Positions 1 to 7,629 are shown, counted from the first letter of the stretch. The stretch: DNA of 12,390 nucleotides from Streptomyces sp. NRRL F-6492 (GCF_001280125.1 NZ_LGEG01000032.1:1-12390), one strand, 5' to 3'. Notes: generated by a model not told the origin, from the letters alone. Translations and numbers: made by a program.

Positions 1-710
1 CGCCCCCTCCGATCCCCACCGCGACGCCCACCCCGACGGTGCCCCCGGAGCCCGCCGAGCCGAAGGCCGGACCCGGGGTGCGGATCACCGTCCAGCCCGA
101 ACCGGGCTACGTCGGCGGGCGCGTCGTCGTCACGTACACCGTCCGCAACGGACGCAACGCGCTGGCCACCGGGCTGCGGCTGACGATCGGGCTGCCCGCG
201 GGGGTGCCCGACGGCGGGCTCCCGGCGGGCTGCGACCGGAACCGGGTGTGCGCGCTGCCCGACCTCACGCCGGGCACGAGCACCGTCCTGCGGGTCGTGC
301 TCAGCCCGCGGAAGGCGATGACCGGCCGGGTCACCGCCGTGCTCACCACCACCGGGACGGACGCCGACCGGAGCGACAACACCGCCCGGAAGCGGCTGCG
401 CGTCCTCCAGCCGCGCATCGTCGCGGTGCCCCCGATCGGCAAGCCCGGATTCGTCACCTCCGTGCGCGGCGTGGACTTCCCGCCGGGCGTCCCGGTGCGG
501 TTCACCTGGAACCCGGGAATCACCGCCGCCGCCGCGCCGACCTTCCCGAAGGCCGACGGCACGTTCGTCGGCCAGTTGCTCATCCTCGCCAAGGACCAGA
601 CCGGGCCGCGCACCATCACGGCCGAAGGCCCCGGATTCTCCCCGGTGAAGACCGACTTCCTGGTCGTCAGCGGCACCGTCCAGCCGCCGGACGGGGTGAC
701 CCGCCGGTGA
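1..710 (+). CDS. DUF11/Ig-like repeat protein, 5'-truncated by window edge
   Basis: The reading frame is open from base 3 to the TGA at 708-710 (235 residues visible). It opens with a Pro/Thr-rich linker (PPPIPTATPTPT). The GTG at 39 could be read as a start but has no Shine-Dalgarno sequence upstream, so I treat the gene as continuing off the left edge. Numbering from that GTG, residues about 13-122 look like a DUF11/CARDB-type beta-sandwich (YTVRN, alternating hydrophobics, a closing SDNTA motif). Cys65 and Cys71 could form a disulfide. Residues about 126-212 form a second Ig-like module (PGFVTSVRGVDFPPG, then GPRTITAEGPGFSP). Such repeats usually occur in exported or surface proteins, but no signal peptide or anchor is visible here. 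Its stop overlaps the start of the DUF4255 gene, placing it in the eCIS operon. Role unknown; a surface-exposed or particle-associated protein is an inference. Confidence 0.75.
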   Translation, partial: PPPIPTATPTPTVPPEPAEPKAGPGVRITVQPEPGYVGGRVVVTYTVRNGRNALATGLRLTIGLPAGVPDGGLPAGCDRNRVCALPDLTPGTSTVLRVVLSPRKAMTGRVTAVLTTTGTDADRSDNTARKRLRVLQPRIVAVPPIGKPGFVTSVRGVDFPPGVPVRFTWNPGITAAAAPTFPKADGTFVGQLLILAKDQTGPRTITAEGPGFSPVKTDFLVVSGTVQPPDGVTRR

Positions 711-1420
711 TCCACGAGGTCGACGAGGGCCTCGGGCGGCTCCTCGCCGGAAGCGGCCTGGAGGCGTCGGGCGTCGAGGTCGTCTTCGACGCCCCCACCC
801 GAGACTGGGCGGCGCGCCGCAGCGCCCCCACCGTCTGCGTGTTCCTCTACGACATCCGCGAGGACGCCCTGCGGCGCGGCTCGGGAACGGGCGAGGTCTA
901 CGACGGGGACGGCCACCTCGTCGCGCGCCGCTCCCCGCCGCGCTGGTTCCAGCTCACCTACCTGGTGACGGCGTGGGCCAACCGCCCGCGGGACGAGCAC
1001 CGGCTGCTGTCCCAGGTGCTCGCCGCCCTCGTCGCCCAGGACGCGCTTCCCGCGTCGCTGCTCACCGGCTCGCTGGCCGAACTCGGCCTGACCGTCGGCC
1101 TGGAGACCGCCGGGGCGGGCATGGACGCGCCGGCGGCGGCCGACGTGTGGTCGGCGCTCGGCGGGGAGATGAAGGCCTCCCTCGGGCTGCGGGTCCGGGC
1201 CCCGCTCGCCGGAGTGACCGAGGCCACCGCGCCGCCCGTCACCGAAGGGCTCCTCGTGCGCTCGGCCGCCGCCCGCGACGGCGCGGCCGGGACGGGGGAC
1301 CCCGGCCGCAGGCTGCGCTACACCGAGGTCACCGACCCCGGCCGCGACGGCTTCACCGGCCCCCGCGAGCGCCCGCCCGCCCCGGCCCGGCGCCGCCGCA
1401 GGGGGGACCGCCAGCCGTGA
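707..1420 (+). CDS. DUF4255 (Pvc16/Afp16-like) eCIS tail terminator protein
   Basis: A 237-residue protein starting at GTG 707, which overlaps the previous TGA as GTGA. The longer frame upstream is only the shadow of the previous gene, and homology begins at VIHEVDEGL. Residues about 1-185 carry the DUF4255 pattern: APTVCVFLYDIRED near residue 40, then PPRWFQLTYLVTAWA, DEHRLLSQVLAALV and LPASLLTGSL. Proteins of this family (Pvc16/Afp16) cap the top of the inner tube and sheath in contractile particles. The C-terminal ~50 residues are Pro/Arg-rich and probably disordered. There is no clear ribosome site, so translation is likely coupled to the gene before it. The ATPase gene follows with another GTGA overlap. 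The family call is firm; the exact position in the particle is inferred from related systems. Confidence 0.9.
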   Translation: MIHEVDEGLGRLLAGSGLEASGVEVVFDAPTRDWAARRSAPTVCVFLYDIREDALRRGSGTGEVYDGDGHLVARRSPPRWFQLTYLVTAWANRPRDEHRLLSQVLAALVAQDALPASLLTGSLAELGLTVGLETAGAGMDAPAAADVWSALGGEMKASLGLRVRAPLAGVTEATAPPVTEGLLVRSAAARDGAAGTGDPGRRLRYTEVTDPGRDGFTGPRERPPAPARRRRRGDRQP

Positions 1421-3570
1421 CGTACACCGTGGAACCCCTGACCGACGGCGGGCCCGACACGGGACGGCACCGCGCCCCGGACGCCCTGTGGACGCGGCTC
1501 GGCGCCGTCGAGGCGCGCGTGCGGGAGGCCGTGGCGGCGCGCCGTGCCCTCGACCCCGACCCCGACGACCCCTACCGGGGCCAGTACCTCACCCCGGAGG
1601 CCGCCGCGCGGATCCTGGACGAGCCGGGCGGTCTCGACCTGCCGGAGCCGGAGCCGGAGCGGGGGCGGGAGCGGGAGCGAGAACCGGCGCCGGAGCCGGA
1701 GCCCTGGCGGCCGCCCGCCGGGTCCCTCCTCGACGGCCTGGTACGGCGGTTCGGGCTGACCCCGCTCGACCTGGACCTGCTCCTCGTCGTCGTCGCGCCG
1801 GACCTGGACGCCCGGTTCGAGCGGCTCTACGGCTACCTCAACGACGACCTGACGCGCCGTCGGCCCACGCTCGGGCTCGCTCTGGAGCTGTGCGGACTCG
1901 GCGGCGCCTCGCCCGCCCGGTTCCGGCTCGCCCCCGGCGCGCCGCTGGTCGACCACGGCCTGGTGGAGGTCACCGAACCCGAACGGCCGCCGCTGTCCCG
2001 CGTCCTGGCCGTGCCCGACCGGGTCACCGCCCACCTCCTGGGCGACGCCCGGCCCGACGCCCGGCTCGCCGGAGTGCTCGACGAGGTCCGCGAGGACCCG
2101 ACCGCCGGGGCGGCGGACGTCCGCCGCGCCGCCTCGGCGGCCACGACCGGCGTCGGGCTCGTCCACCTGCGCGGCCGGGGCGGCGACGCCGAGGGGCTGG
2201 CCGCGGCCGCCCTCGCGGCGGCCGGGCTCGGCGTGCTGGCCCTGGACGCGGCGGCGCTCGCCCGGCGCCCGGCCGAGGTGCCCGCGCTCGCCCGGGTGCT
2301 CGCCCGCGAGGCCCGGCTGACCGGCTCCGGCGCGGTCCTCGGCCCGCTGACCGCGCTCCCCGGCGAACCCGCCGAACGGGCCCGCGTCCTCGCGTCGCTG
2401 TGCGCCGCGCTGCGCGGCCTCCCGCTCCTCACCCACGGCACCGTCGGCTGGGACCCGGCCTGGGCGGCCGACACCCCCGTCGTCCTGGACGTCGAGGGGC
2501 CCACCCCCGAACGCCAGGCCGCCCGCTGGCGCCACGCCCTCGACCGGGCCGCCGGCGACGGGGGCCCGGCGACCGGCGACACCGTGGCGCTCGCCCGGGC
2601 CGTCGCCGCGCACCGCCTCGACTCCGGTCAGCTGCGCAGGGCCGCCGACGCGGCCGTGCGGACGGCCGCCCTGGACGGACGGCCGGTGGAGCCCGACGAC
2701 CTGCGGACCGCCGTGCGGGCGCAGAACGGCGCGGGACTCGACCGGCTCGCCCGCCGGGTCGAGCCGGGCGTCGGCTGGGACGACCTGGTGCTGCCGCCCA
2801 CCACCCACCGCCGGCTGCGCGAACTCGCCCTGCGCGCACGCCACCGCGAGCGGGTGCTCGGGCAGTGGGGGATGCGGCCCGGCGGCGGCCGGGGCCGCGG
2901 GGTCGTCGCGCTGTTCGCGGGCGAGTCCGGCACCGGCAAGACCATGTCCGCCGAGGTCGTCGCCGCCGACCTGGGCATGGACCTGTACGTGGTGGACCTC
3001 TCCACGGTCGTCGACAAGTACATCGGGGAGACCGAGAAGAACCTGGAGCGGATCTTCACCGGGGCGTCGGCGGTCAACGCCGTCCTGCTCTTCGACGAGG
3101 CCGACGCCATCTTCGGCAAGCGCTCCGAGGTCAAGGACGCCCACGACCGGCACGCCAACATCGAGTCGGCGTACCTGCTCCAGCGCATGGAGTCGTTCGA
3201 CGGGATCGCGGTGCTGACCACCAACCTGCGGGCCAACCTCGACGAGGCGTTCACCCGCCGTCTGGACGTGGTGGCGGACTTCCCCGTGCCGGACGCGGAA
3301 CAGCGCCTGGCGCTGTGGGACCGGTGCCTGGGCGCCCGGCTGCCCCGGGGCGACGACCTGGACCTCGCCTTCTGCGCCGACCGCTTCGAACTGGCCGGCG
3401 GGTCGATCCGGGCCTGCGCGGTCACCGCGGCCTACCTCGCCGCCGAGTCCGGCGAGCCGCTCACCATGGGGCAGGTGGTCACCGCGGTCGCCCAGGAGTA
3501 CCGCAAACTCGGACGGCTCGTCCTGGAGGGCGAGTTCGGGCCGTACCTGGCGCAGGCCGCGGGGGCCTGA
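1417..3570 (+). CDS. eCIS-associated AAA+ ATPase (Pvc15/Afp15-like)
   Basis: A 717-residue protein starting at GTG 1417, with a GGGGGGA ribosome site at 1401-1407. An N-terminal helical domain is followed by a charged Glu/Pro/Arg linker near residues 75-97 (PEPEPERGRERERE). Next comes a family-typical segment (SLLDGLVRRFGLTPLDLDLL), then what looks like a degenerate first AAA domain at about 245-385: the nucleotide loop reads LRGRGGDAEG and lacks the Walker A lysine. The active AAA module is C-terminal: Walker A GESGTGKT at 502-509, a KYIGETEKNL pore-loop region, Walker B LLFDEAD at 557-563, sensor Asn603 in LTTN, and tandem arginines 614-615 in FTRRLD. eCIS loci usually encode one such ATPase, thought to assist assembly or turnover; it is not part of the mature particle in the studied cases. 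It is the last gene of its operon, followed by a hairpin terminator. Confidence 0.93.
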   Translation: MTYTVEPLTDGGPDTGRHRAPDALWTRLGAVEARVREAVAARRALDPDPDDPYRGQYLTPEAAARILDEPGGLDLPEPEPERGREREREPAPEPEPWRPPAGSLLDGLVRRFGLTPLDLDLLLVVVAPDLDARFERLYGYLNDDLTRRRPTLGLALELCGLGGASPARFRLAPGAPLVDHGLVEVTEPERPPLSRVLAVPDRVTAHLLGDARPDARLAGVLDEVREDPTAGAADVRRAASAATTGVGLVHLRGRGGDAEGLAAAALAAAGLGVLALDAAALARRPAEVPALARVLAREARLTGSGAVLGPLTALPGEPAERARVLASLCAALRGLPLLTHGTVGWDPAWAADTPVVLDVEGPTPERQAARWRHALDRAAGDGGPATGDTVALARAVAAHRLDSGQLRRAADAAVRTAALDGRPVEPDDLRTAVRAQNGAGLDRLARRVEPGVGWDDLVLPPTTHRRLRELALRARHRERVLGQWGMRPGGGRGRGVVALFAGESGTGKTMSAEVVAADLGMDLYVVDLSTVVDKYIGETEKNLERIFTGASAVNAVLLFDEADAIFGKRSEVKDAHDRHANIESAYLLQRMESFDGIAVLTTNLRANLDEAFTRRLDVVADFPVPDAEQRLALWDRCLGARLPRGDDLDLAFCADRFELAGGSIRACAVTAAYLAAESGEPLTMGQVVTAVAQEYRKLGRLVLEGEFGPYLAQAAGA

Positions 3571-3610
3571 CAGAAGAGGGCCTGACCGGGGCCTGACAGG
3601 GGGCCTGCCC

Positions 3611-3639
3611 GTGGGCCCGGTCCGGCGGACCGGGCCCAC
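3611..3639. terminator. Strong hairpin terminator between convergent genes
   Basis: A perfect 13-bp inverted repeat (GTGGGCCCGGTCC at 3611-3623 and its complement at 3627-3639) with a 3-base loop. It lies 41 bases after the ATPase stop and 8 bases from the stop of the convergent DUF4157 gene. There is no T-tract, which is common for actinomycete terminators. Its symmetry and position suggest it ends transcription from both sides. Confidence 0.8.
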
Positions 3640-3647
3640 GCGGTGTC

Positions 3648-5807
3648 CTACAGGTCCATCATCTCGGTCTGGTGCGCGCCCCGGCCGCCCGCGGCGGGCG
3701 TCGCCGCCATGTCGGTGGCCGCCGCCCAGATCGCCTGGCTCTCCTTCGACGGGACCGTCGCCAGGTTGGCCTTGCGCGCCTCGTCCATGATCGTCTTGAA
3801 CATGTTCCACAGCTGACCGGGGCTGGTGGCCCGCGTGGTCAGCCAGCGCATCTCGACCGGGGCGCCCTTCTGGCCGCCGATGTGCGGCACGATCGCGGCG
3901 TTGGGCTCGTCGGCCTTCGGCAGCGCCTTGCCGGGCGCGATCACCGGGAAGTCCTCCGTGCCGTTGAGGAGGCTGTCCAGCATCTGCGCGGTGTTCCCGA
4001 CCCCGGTGGCGCCGTGGCCGTACGCCGGTCCGGCCGGGTTCGGCGTGTTCGCCGGATACCTCGCCAGCAGCCCCTGCCAGTGGGCGACGCCGGTCTCCGG
4101 GACCTCGCTGTGCAGCCAGGCCGCGAGGTGCTGGAGGACGTCCTGCCCGACGACCTTCTCGCGCAGCGCGTCGGTGGTGGCGGCCCGGCGGATGCCGCCC
4201 AGGTTGGCCAGTTTGAGCAGGAACGGCACGGCGTTCTTCGTGGAGGCCGTGGGCCCGCGCACGCCCGCCTCGATCATGGCCGAGCCGACGGCGTACGACA
4301 GGCCGAGGGCCAGGGTGCCGGTCAGGGCCGCCTGGTCGCCGTTGTCCAGGCCGGGCAGGAGCTTCGGCACGACGTCGGAACGCAGGCGCGGCACCGCGCG
4401 GTTGATGGCGGCGGCGGCGTCGCGCCAGCCGTCGGCGATGTGCTCCTTGCCGGGGGCCCGCCGCGACTCGTGGCTGACGTCGTTGGCCTGGAAGCTGTAG
4501 AGCGACGGCAGCCCGGACGGCAGCACGCCGAGGGTGGCCTGGACGTACATCTCGGCCTTGATGTCGTTCTGGAAGGCCCTGATCGCCGACTGGACCTTGG
4601 CGTTGCCGAACAGCTCCGGGCCCAGCCAGTCGCGCAGGGCCGCCAGCGGGGTGCCGGTCGCGGCGACGGGCGAGCCCGGCACGGTGAAGGCGTTCTCCTT
4701 CGGGTTCCGCCCGAAGATCGCGTCCACGTGGGCGTCGATCCGGTCGGCGACCTTCTTGACCGCGGCGTCGGACCCCGGCGCCATCTCGTCGAACGGCGCC
4801 GTGACGTACTCCAGGTTGCTCATCGACGAGGCGAGCTGCCCGGTCGCCACCGGCTGCCCGCCGTCGCCGGTCAGCTCGGAGAGCACCGCGTGCAGCACCC
4901 GGACCCGGCGGGCGAGCGAGTTGTGGTCGGTGAGGATCGTCAGGTTCTCCTCGCTCATCACGGTGGCCGCGTAGGGGAACCCGCCGTGGAAGAACCCCCC
5001 GAGGTCCGCCCCGGGCGCCCGGCCGCCGACCGTGTTCAGCCCCGTCGTGGGGTGCTGCCCGAAGCTCGGCACGCTCAGCTCCACCTCGAAGCCCACCAGA
5101 CGCTGCACGGCGTCCGGGCCGGCCGCGCGGCGCACCTCGCCGTGCCCGTGGTCGTGCCCGTCGCCCGCGTGGTGCCCGTCGTGCGCGTGGTGCCCGGAAC
5201 CGTGGTCCTCGACGGCGCGGGCCACCGGCACCGGCCCGGAGAGCACCCGCCGGGCGTTGCTCTCCGCCTCCCGCTCGAAGCGGTCGCCCGGGTCGCTGAT
5301 CCGCAGCCCGTCGCCGCGGTCGGTGCCGGACACCGGGCCCCGGCGCTGCTGGACGACGTGGGTCAGTTCATGGGCCAGGGTGTGCTTGTCCCGGCCGCCC
5401 TCACCGAGGACGACGTGGCTGCCCGAGGTGTAGGCGCGCGCCCCGATGGCCCGCGCCGAGCGGGCCGCCGCGGCACCGGTGTGCAGCCGCACCCCGGAGA
5501 AGTCCGTGCCGAACCGGGACTCCATCTCCGTGCGCACCGGACCGGCCAGCGGCTTGCCCGCCGAACCCAGCACCTCCCGCACCCCGGTGTCCCGCTGCTC
5601 CGGGGCGGGCGCGGGCGCCACCCTGCGGGCGATCATGCCGGTCACCGCGGCGTTGCCCGCGCTGCCCTGGGCCGCCCGGAGCGCGCCGGCCGTGAGCGGG
5701 GGCGGGACGGCGGCGCCGGTCCCCGGCGTCTCCCGCCGGGCCCCGGACCGGTCGCGCGCCGGCTGCCGGTCCTCGGCCCGTTCGGTGCGCGGCCTGGAAG
5801 TCTGCAC
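3648..5807 (-). CDS. DUF4157 eCIS cargo/effector candidate with uncharacterised C-terminal domain
   Basis: A 719-residue protein read from GTG at 5807-5805. GAGGAGG lies 6 bases upstream (minus strand), which fixes the start; the frame further upstream is a shadow of the sheath gene. Residues 1-75 are a polar, probably disordered leader. Residues about 76-160 are the DUF4157 domain (FGTDFSGVRLHTG, then HELTHVVQQ with H146, E147 and H150), a zincin-like HExxH fold widely found on eCIS toxins. A His-rich stretch (9 His in residues 201-222) and VQR at 234-236 form a linker. The C-terminal ~480 residues (239-719) begin GFEVEL and include LEYVTAPFDE (332-341), YVQATLGVLP (421-430) and VEMRW (651-655). 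This resembles the strand motifs of glutamine-synthetase-like amidoligases, but only weakly. No signal peptide or membrane segment is seen. It is transcribed divergently from the sheath operon. The cargo role is family knowledge; the toxic activity is not established. Confidence 0.85.
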   Translation of the reverse strand: MQTSRPRTERAEDRQPARDRSGARRETPGTGAAVPPPLTAGALRAAQGSAGNAAVTGMIARRVAPAPAPEQRDTGVREVLGSAGKPLAGPVRTEMESRFGTDFSGVRLHTGAAAARSARAIGARAYTSGSHVVLGEGGRDKHTLAHELTHVVQQRRGPVSGTDRGDGLRISDPGDRFEREAESNARRVLSGPVPVARAVEDHGSGHHAHDGHHAGDGHDHGHGEVRRAAGPDAVQRLVGFEVELSVPSFGQHPTTGLNTVGGRAPGADLGGFFHGGFPYAATVMSEENLTILTDHNSLARRVRVLHAVLSELTGDGGQPVATGQLASSMSNLEYVTAPFDEMAPGSDAAVKKVADRIDAHVDAIFGRNPKENAFTVPGSPVAATGTPLAALRDWLGPELFGNAKVQSAIRAFQNDIKAEMYVQATLGVLPSGLPSLYSFQANDVSHESRRAPGKEHIADGWRDAAAAINRAVPRLRSDVVPKLLPGLDNGDQAALTGTLALGLSYAVGSAMIEAGVRGPTASTKNAVPFLLKLANLGGIRRAATTDALREKVVGQDVLQHLAAWLHSEVPETGVAHWQGLLARYPANTPNPAGPAYGHGATGVGNTAQMLDSLLNGTEDFPVIAPGKALPKADEPNAAIVPHIGGQKGAPVEMRWLTTRATSPGQLWNMFKTIMDEARKANLATVPSKESQAIWAAATDMAATPAAGGRGAHQTEMMDL
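5142..5207 (-). repeat. His/Gly/Asp-rich linker in the DUF4157 protein
   Basis: Residues 201-222 of the DUF4157 protein hold nine histidines mixed with Asp, Gly and Ala (HGSGHHAHDGHH, then DGHDHGHG). The block separates the DUF4157 domain from the C-terminal domain. Such stretches often bind zinc, nickel or copper, or act as pH-sensitive linkers; which applies here is unknown. Confidence 0.75.
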
Positions 5808-5813
5808 CTGCTG

Positions 5814-5820
5814 CCTCCTC
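5814..5820 (-). promoter_or_regulatory. Ribosome binding site of the DUF4157 gene
   Basis: The minus strand reads GAGGAGG, ending 6 bases before the GTG at 5807-5805. It matches the 16S rRNA tail almost perfectly and decides the start of the effector gene. Confidence 0.85.
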
Positions 5821-5915
5821 GTCGGCGCCCGTACTGCGACTCTCCAGTGCACCGGCCGCGCCGGCGCCGCGTCCAGGTACGAACGGGCAGCGCGGGGGCA
5901 GTCCCGGGTGACGTC

Positions 5916-5939
5916 CGGACGGTCGGTGCGGACCGTCCG
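5916..5939. promoter_or_regulatory. 9-bp inverted repeat, candidate operator
   Basis: CGGACGGTC at 5916-5924 and its perfect complement GACCGTCCG at 5931-5939, separated by 6 bases. The 24-base dyad fits a dimeric regulator spanning two turns of the helix. It lies about 108 bases from the effector start and 120 from the sheath start, so it could control both. No bound protein is known. Confidence 0.45.
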
Positions 5940-6048
5940 TAAAGGCAGAAGCGCTGCCCCCGGGCAGGTCCGCAGGTCCCTGCCGGTCCGGCGGCGGACC
6001 GAGCAGACTCGGCCTGGACACAGGTGACCGCAGGACCGCAAGGACGCT

Positions 6049-6054
6049 AAGGAG
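6049..6054 (+). promoter_or_regulatory. Ribosome binding site of the sheath gene
   Basis: AAGGAG ends 5 bases before the ATG at 6060 and supports that start. Confidence 0.8.
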
Positions 6055-6059
6055 CGAGC

Positions 6060-7619
6060 ATGCCGACGTACCTCACCCCGGGCGTGTACGTGGAGGAGGT
6101 GCAGTCCGGTGCCAGGCCGATCGAAGGGGTCGGCACGGCCGTCGCCGCGTTCGTCGGCTTCGCCGAGAAGGGCCCGTTCCACACCCCGACCCTGGTCACC
6201 GGCTGGGACCAGTACACACAGGCGTTCGGCGGCTTCACCGAGGGCACCTACCTCGCCCACGCGCTCTACGGGTACTTCTCCAACGGCGGTGGCGCCGCGT
6301 ACGTCGTGCGCATCGGCGGCACGGCCGAGACCGGTGCCCGGTCCGTCGACGCCGACCGACGCGACCGGGAGGGCGCGGCCGTACGGCCGGTGGAGCTCGG
6401 CGGCTTCCTGATCGCGGCCAGGCCGGGCGTGACCGGGGTGTCGGTCGAGGTCGCCGACGCCGAGGGCGAGAACCCGCCGGAGGACCGCTTCCGGCTCCTC
6501 GTCCGCCGGGGCGACCAGGTCGGCGAGACGTACGAGGCCTCCGCCCGCAAGAACGTCAAGGGCTACCTGGTCACCCAGGCCCGCGCCTCCGAGCTGATCG
6601 AGGTCACCGAGCAGCGCGGCGCCCCCCAGACCCGGCCCGCCTCCCAGACCGTCGCGATTCCCGACGCGCCCGGGGCCCCCGCCGTCCCGGCCTCCGCGGA
6701 CCCGGCCCGCATCGACCCCGCCGAGTACGTCGGCGACGCGGCGGCCCGCACCGGGTTCGGCGGCCTGGAGACCATCGACGAGATCACCATGGTCGCGGTG
6801 CCCGACCTGATGGGCGCCTACCAGCGCGGCGACATCGACGCCGAGGGCGTGCGCACCGTACAGCTCGCCGTCATCTCGCACTGCGAGCAGATGGGCGACC
6901 GCGTGGCCGTCCTCGACACCCCGCCGGGACTCAACGCCCAGCAGGTGCGCAACTGGCGCATGGACGAGGCCGGCTACGACTCCCGGTACGCCACCCTCTA
7001 CTACCCCTGGGTACGGGTCTTCGACCCGGCCCTCGGGCGCAACGCGACCGTCCCGCCGAGCGGACACATCGCCGGGGTGTGGGCGCGCAGCGACGCCGAG
7101 CGCGGGGTGCACAAGGCCCCCGCCAACGAGGTGATCCGCGGCGCGGTCGACCTGGACATCCGCCTCAGCAAGGGCGAGCAGGACCTGCTGAACCCGATCG
7201 GCGTGAACTGCGTCCGGGCCTTCCCCGGCCGCGGCATCCGGATCTGGGGCGCCCGCACGCTCTCCTCCGACCCGGCCTGGCGCTACCTGAACGTGCGCCG
7301 GCTGTTCAACTACCTGGAGGAGTCGATCCTCCTGGGCACGCAGTGGGTCGTGTTCGAGCCCAACGACGACCGGCTGTGGTCCAGCATCCGCCGCAACGTC
7401 ACCGCGTTCCTCACCGAGGAGTGGCGCCGGGGCGCGCTGTTCGGCCGGACCGCCGACGAGGCGTTCTACGTGAAGTGCGACCGCGAGAACAACCCGCAGG
7501 AGTCCATCGACCAGGGCCGCGTGGTCTGCGAGATCGGCGTCTCGCCGGTCAAGCCGGCCGAGTTCGTGGTCTTCCGGCTGGCCCAGTTCTCCGACACCAC
7601 CAGCCTCATCGACGAGTGA
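6060..7619 (+). CDS. Contractile tail sheath protein
   Basis: A 519-residue protein that forms the outer contractile sheath of the injection system. It starts MPTYLTPGVYVEEVQSGARP, the classic sheath N-terminus whose arm links neighbouring subunits, followed by GVGTAVAAFVGFAEKGP. The middle (about residues 85-230) is variable and charged, probably a surface-exposed insertion. The C-terminal sheath core runs from about 395 (GARTLSSDPAWRYLNVRRL, then IEESILLGTQWVVFEPND in slightly variant form) to the end (EFVVFRLAQFSDTTSLIDE). Length fits eCIS sheaths. It is the first gene of the structural operon, with a good ribosome site and a 46-base gap before the tube gene, suggesting it can be translated independently at high level. 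Only one sheath gene is seen, whereas PVC/Afp loci carry several paralogues. Identification is secure. Confidence 0.97.
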   Translation: MPTYLTPGVYVEEVQSGARPIEGVGTAVAAFVGFAEKGPFHTPTLVTGWDQYTQAFGGFTEGTYLAHALYGYFSNGGGAAYVVRIGGTAETGARSVDADRRDREGAAVRPVELGGFLIAARPGVTGVSVEVADAEGENPPEDRFRLLVRRGDQVGETYEASARKNVKGYLVTQARASELIEVTEQRGAPQTRPASQTVAIPDAPGAPAVPASADPARIDPAEYVGDAAARTGFGGLETIDEITMVAVPDLMGAYQRGDIDAEGVRTVQLAVISHCEQMGDRVAVLDTPPGLNAQQVRNWRMDEAGYDSRYATLYYPWVRVFDPALGRNATVPPSGHIAGVWARSDAERGVHKAPANEVIRGAVDLDIRLSKGEQDLLNPIGVNCVRAFPGRGIRIWGARTLSSDPAWRYLNVRRLFNYLEESILLGTQWVVFEPNDDRLWSSIRRNVTAFLTEEWRRGALFGRTADEAFYVKCDRENNPQESIDQGRVVCEIGVSPVKPAEFVVFRLAQFSDTTSLIDE

Positions 7620-7629
7620 CCCGCGGGTC
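7618..7629. repeat. 12-bp perfect palindrome at the sheath stop codon
   Basis: GACCCGCGGGTC is self-complementary and overlaps the last two bases of the sheath stop. As RNA it could form only a 4-bp stem with a CGCG loop. It may be chance in GC-rich DNA, or a weak stability or attenuation element between the sheath and tube genes. Confidence 0.35.

Larger units (their letters stand above)
5808..6059. promoter_or_regulatory. Divergent intergenic control region (effector / sheath operon)
   Basis: These 252 bases separate the start codons of the minus-strand DUF4157 gene and the plus-strand sheath gene, so both promoters should lie here. I see no convincing TTGACA/TATAAT pair and no match to the WhiG or BldN sigma consensus that I would defend. 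The region holds a 9-bp dyad at 5916-5939. This is flanked by longer-range inverted repeats: GGGCAGCGC at 5885-5893 with its complement at 5951-5959, and the overlapping CGGGGGCAG at 5893-5901 with its complement at 5954-5962. Confidence 0.6.

Noticed and set aside
1318..3810. 830-codon reverse-strand open frame opposite the ATPase
   Set aside because: Shadow of GC-rich codons. The plus strand has complete Walker A/B motifs and a coupled start; the reverse frame gives only Gly/Arg/Pro-rich sequence and runs through the terminator.
3672..5942. 756-codon plus-strand frame opposite the DUF4157 gene
   Set aside because: The minus strand encodes DUF4157 with HELTH and a GAGGAGG site; the plus frame is low-complexity Arg/Gly/Val sequence without a ribosome site.
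5808..7112. Upstream extension of the DUF4157 frame to 1154 codons
   Set aside because: The extension is antisense to the sheath gene and lacks recognisable domains; the GTG at 5807 has an ideal ribosome site.
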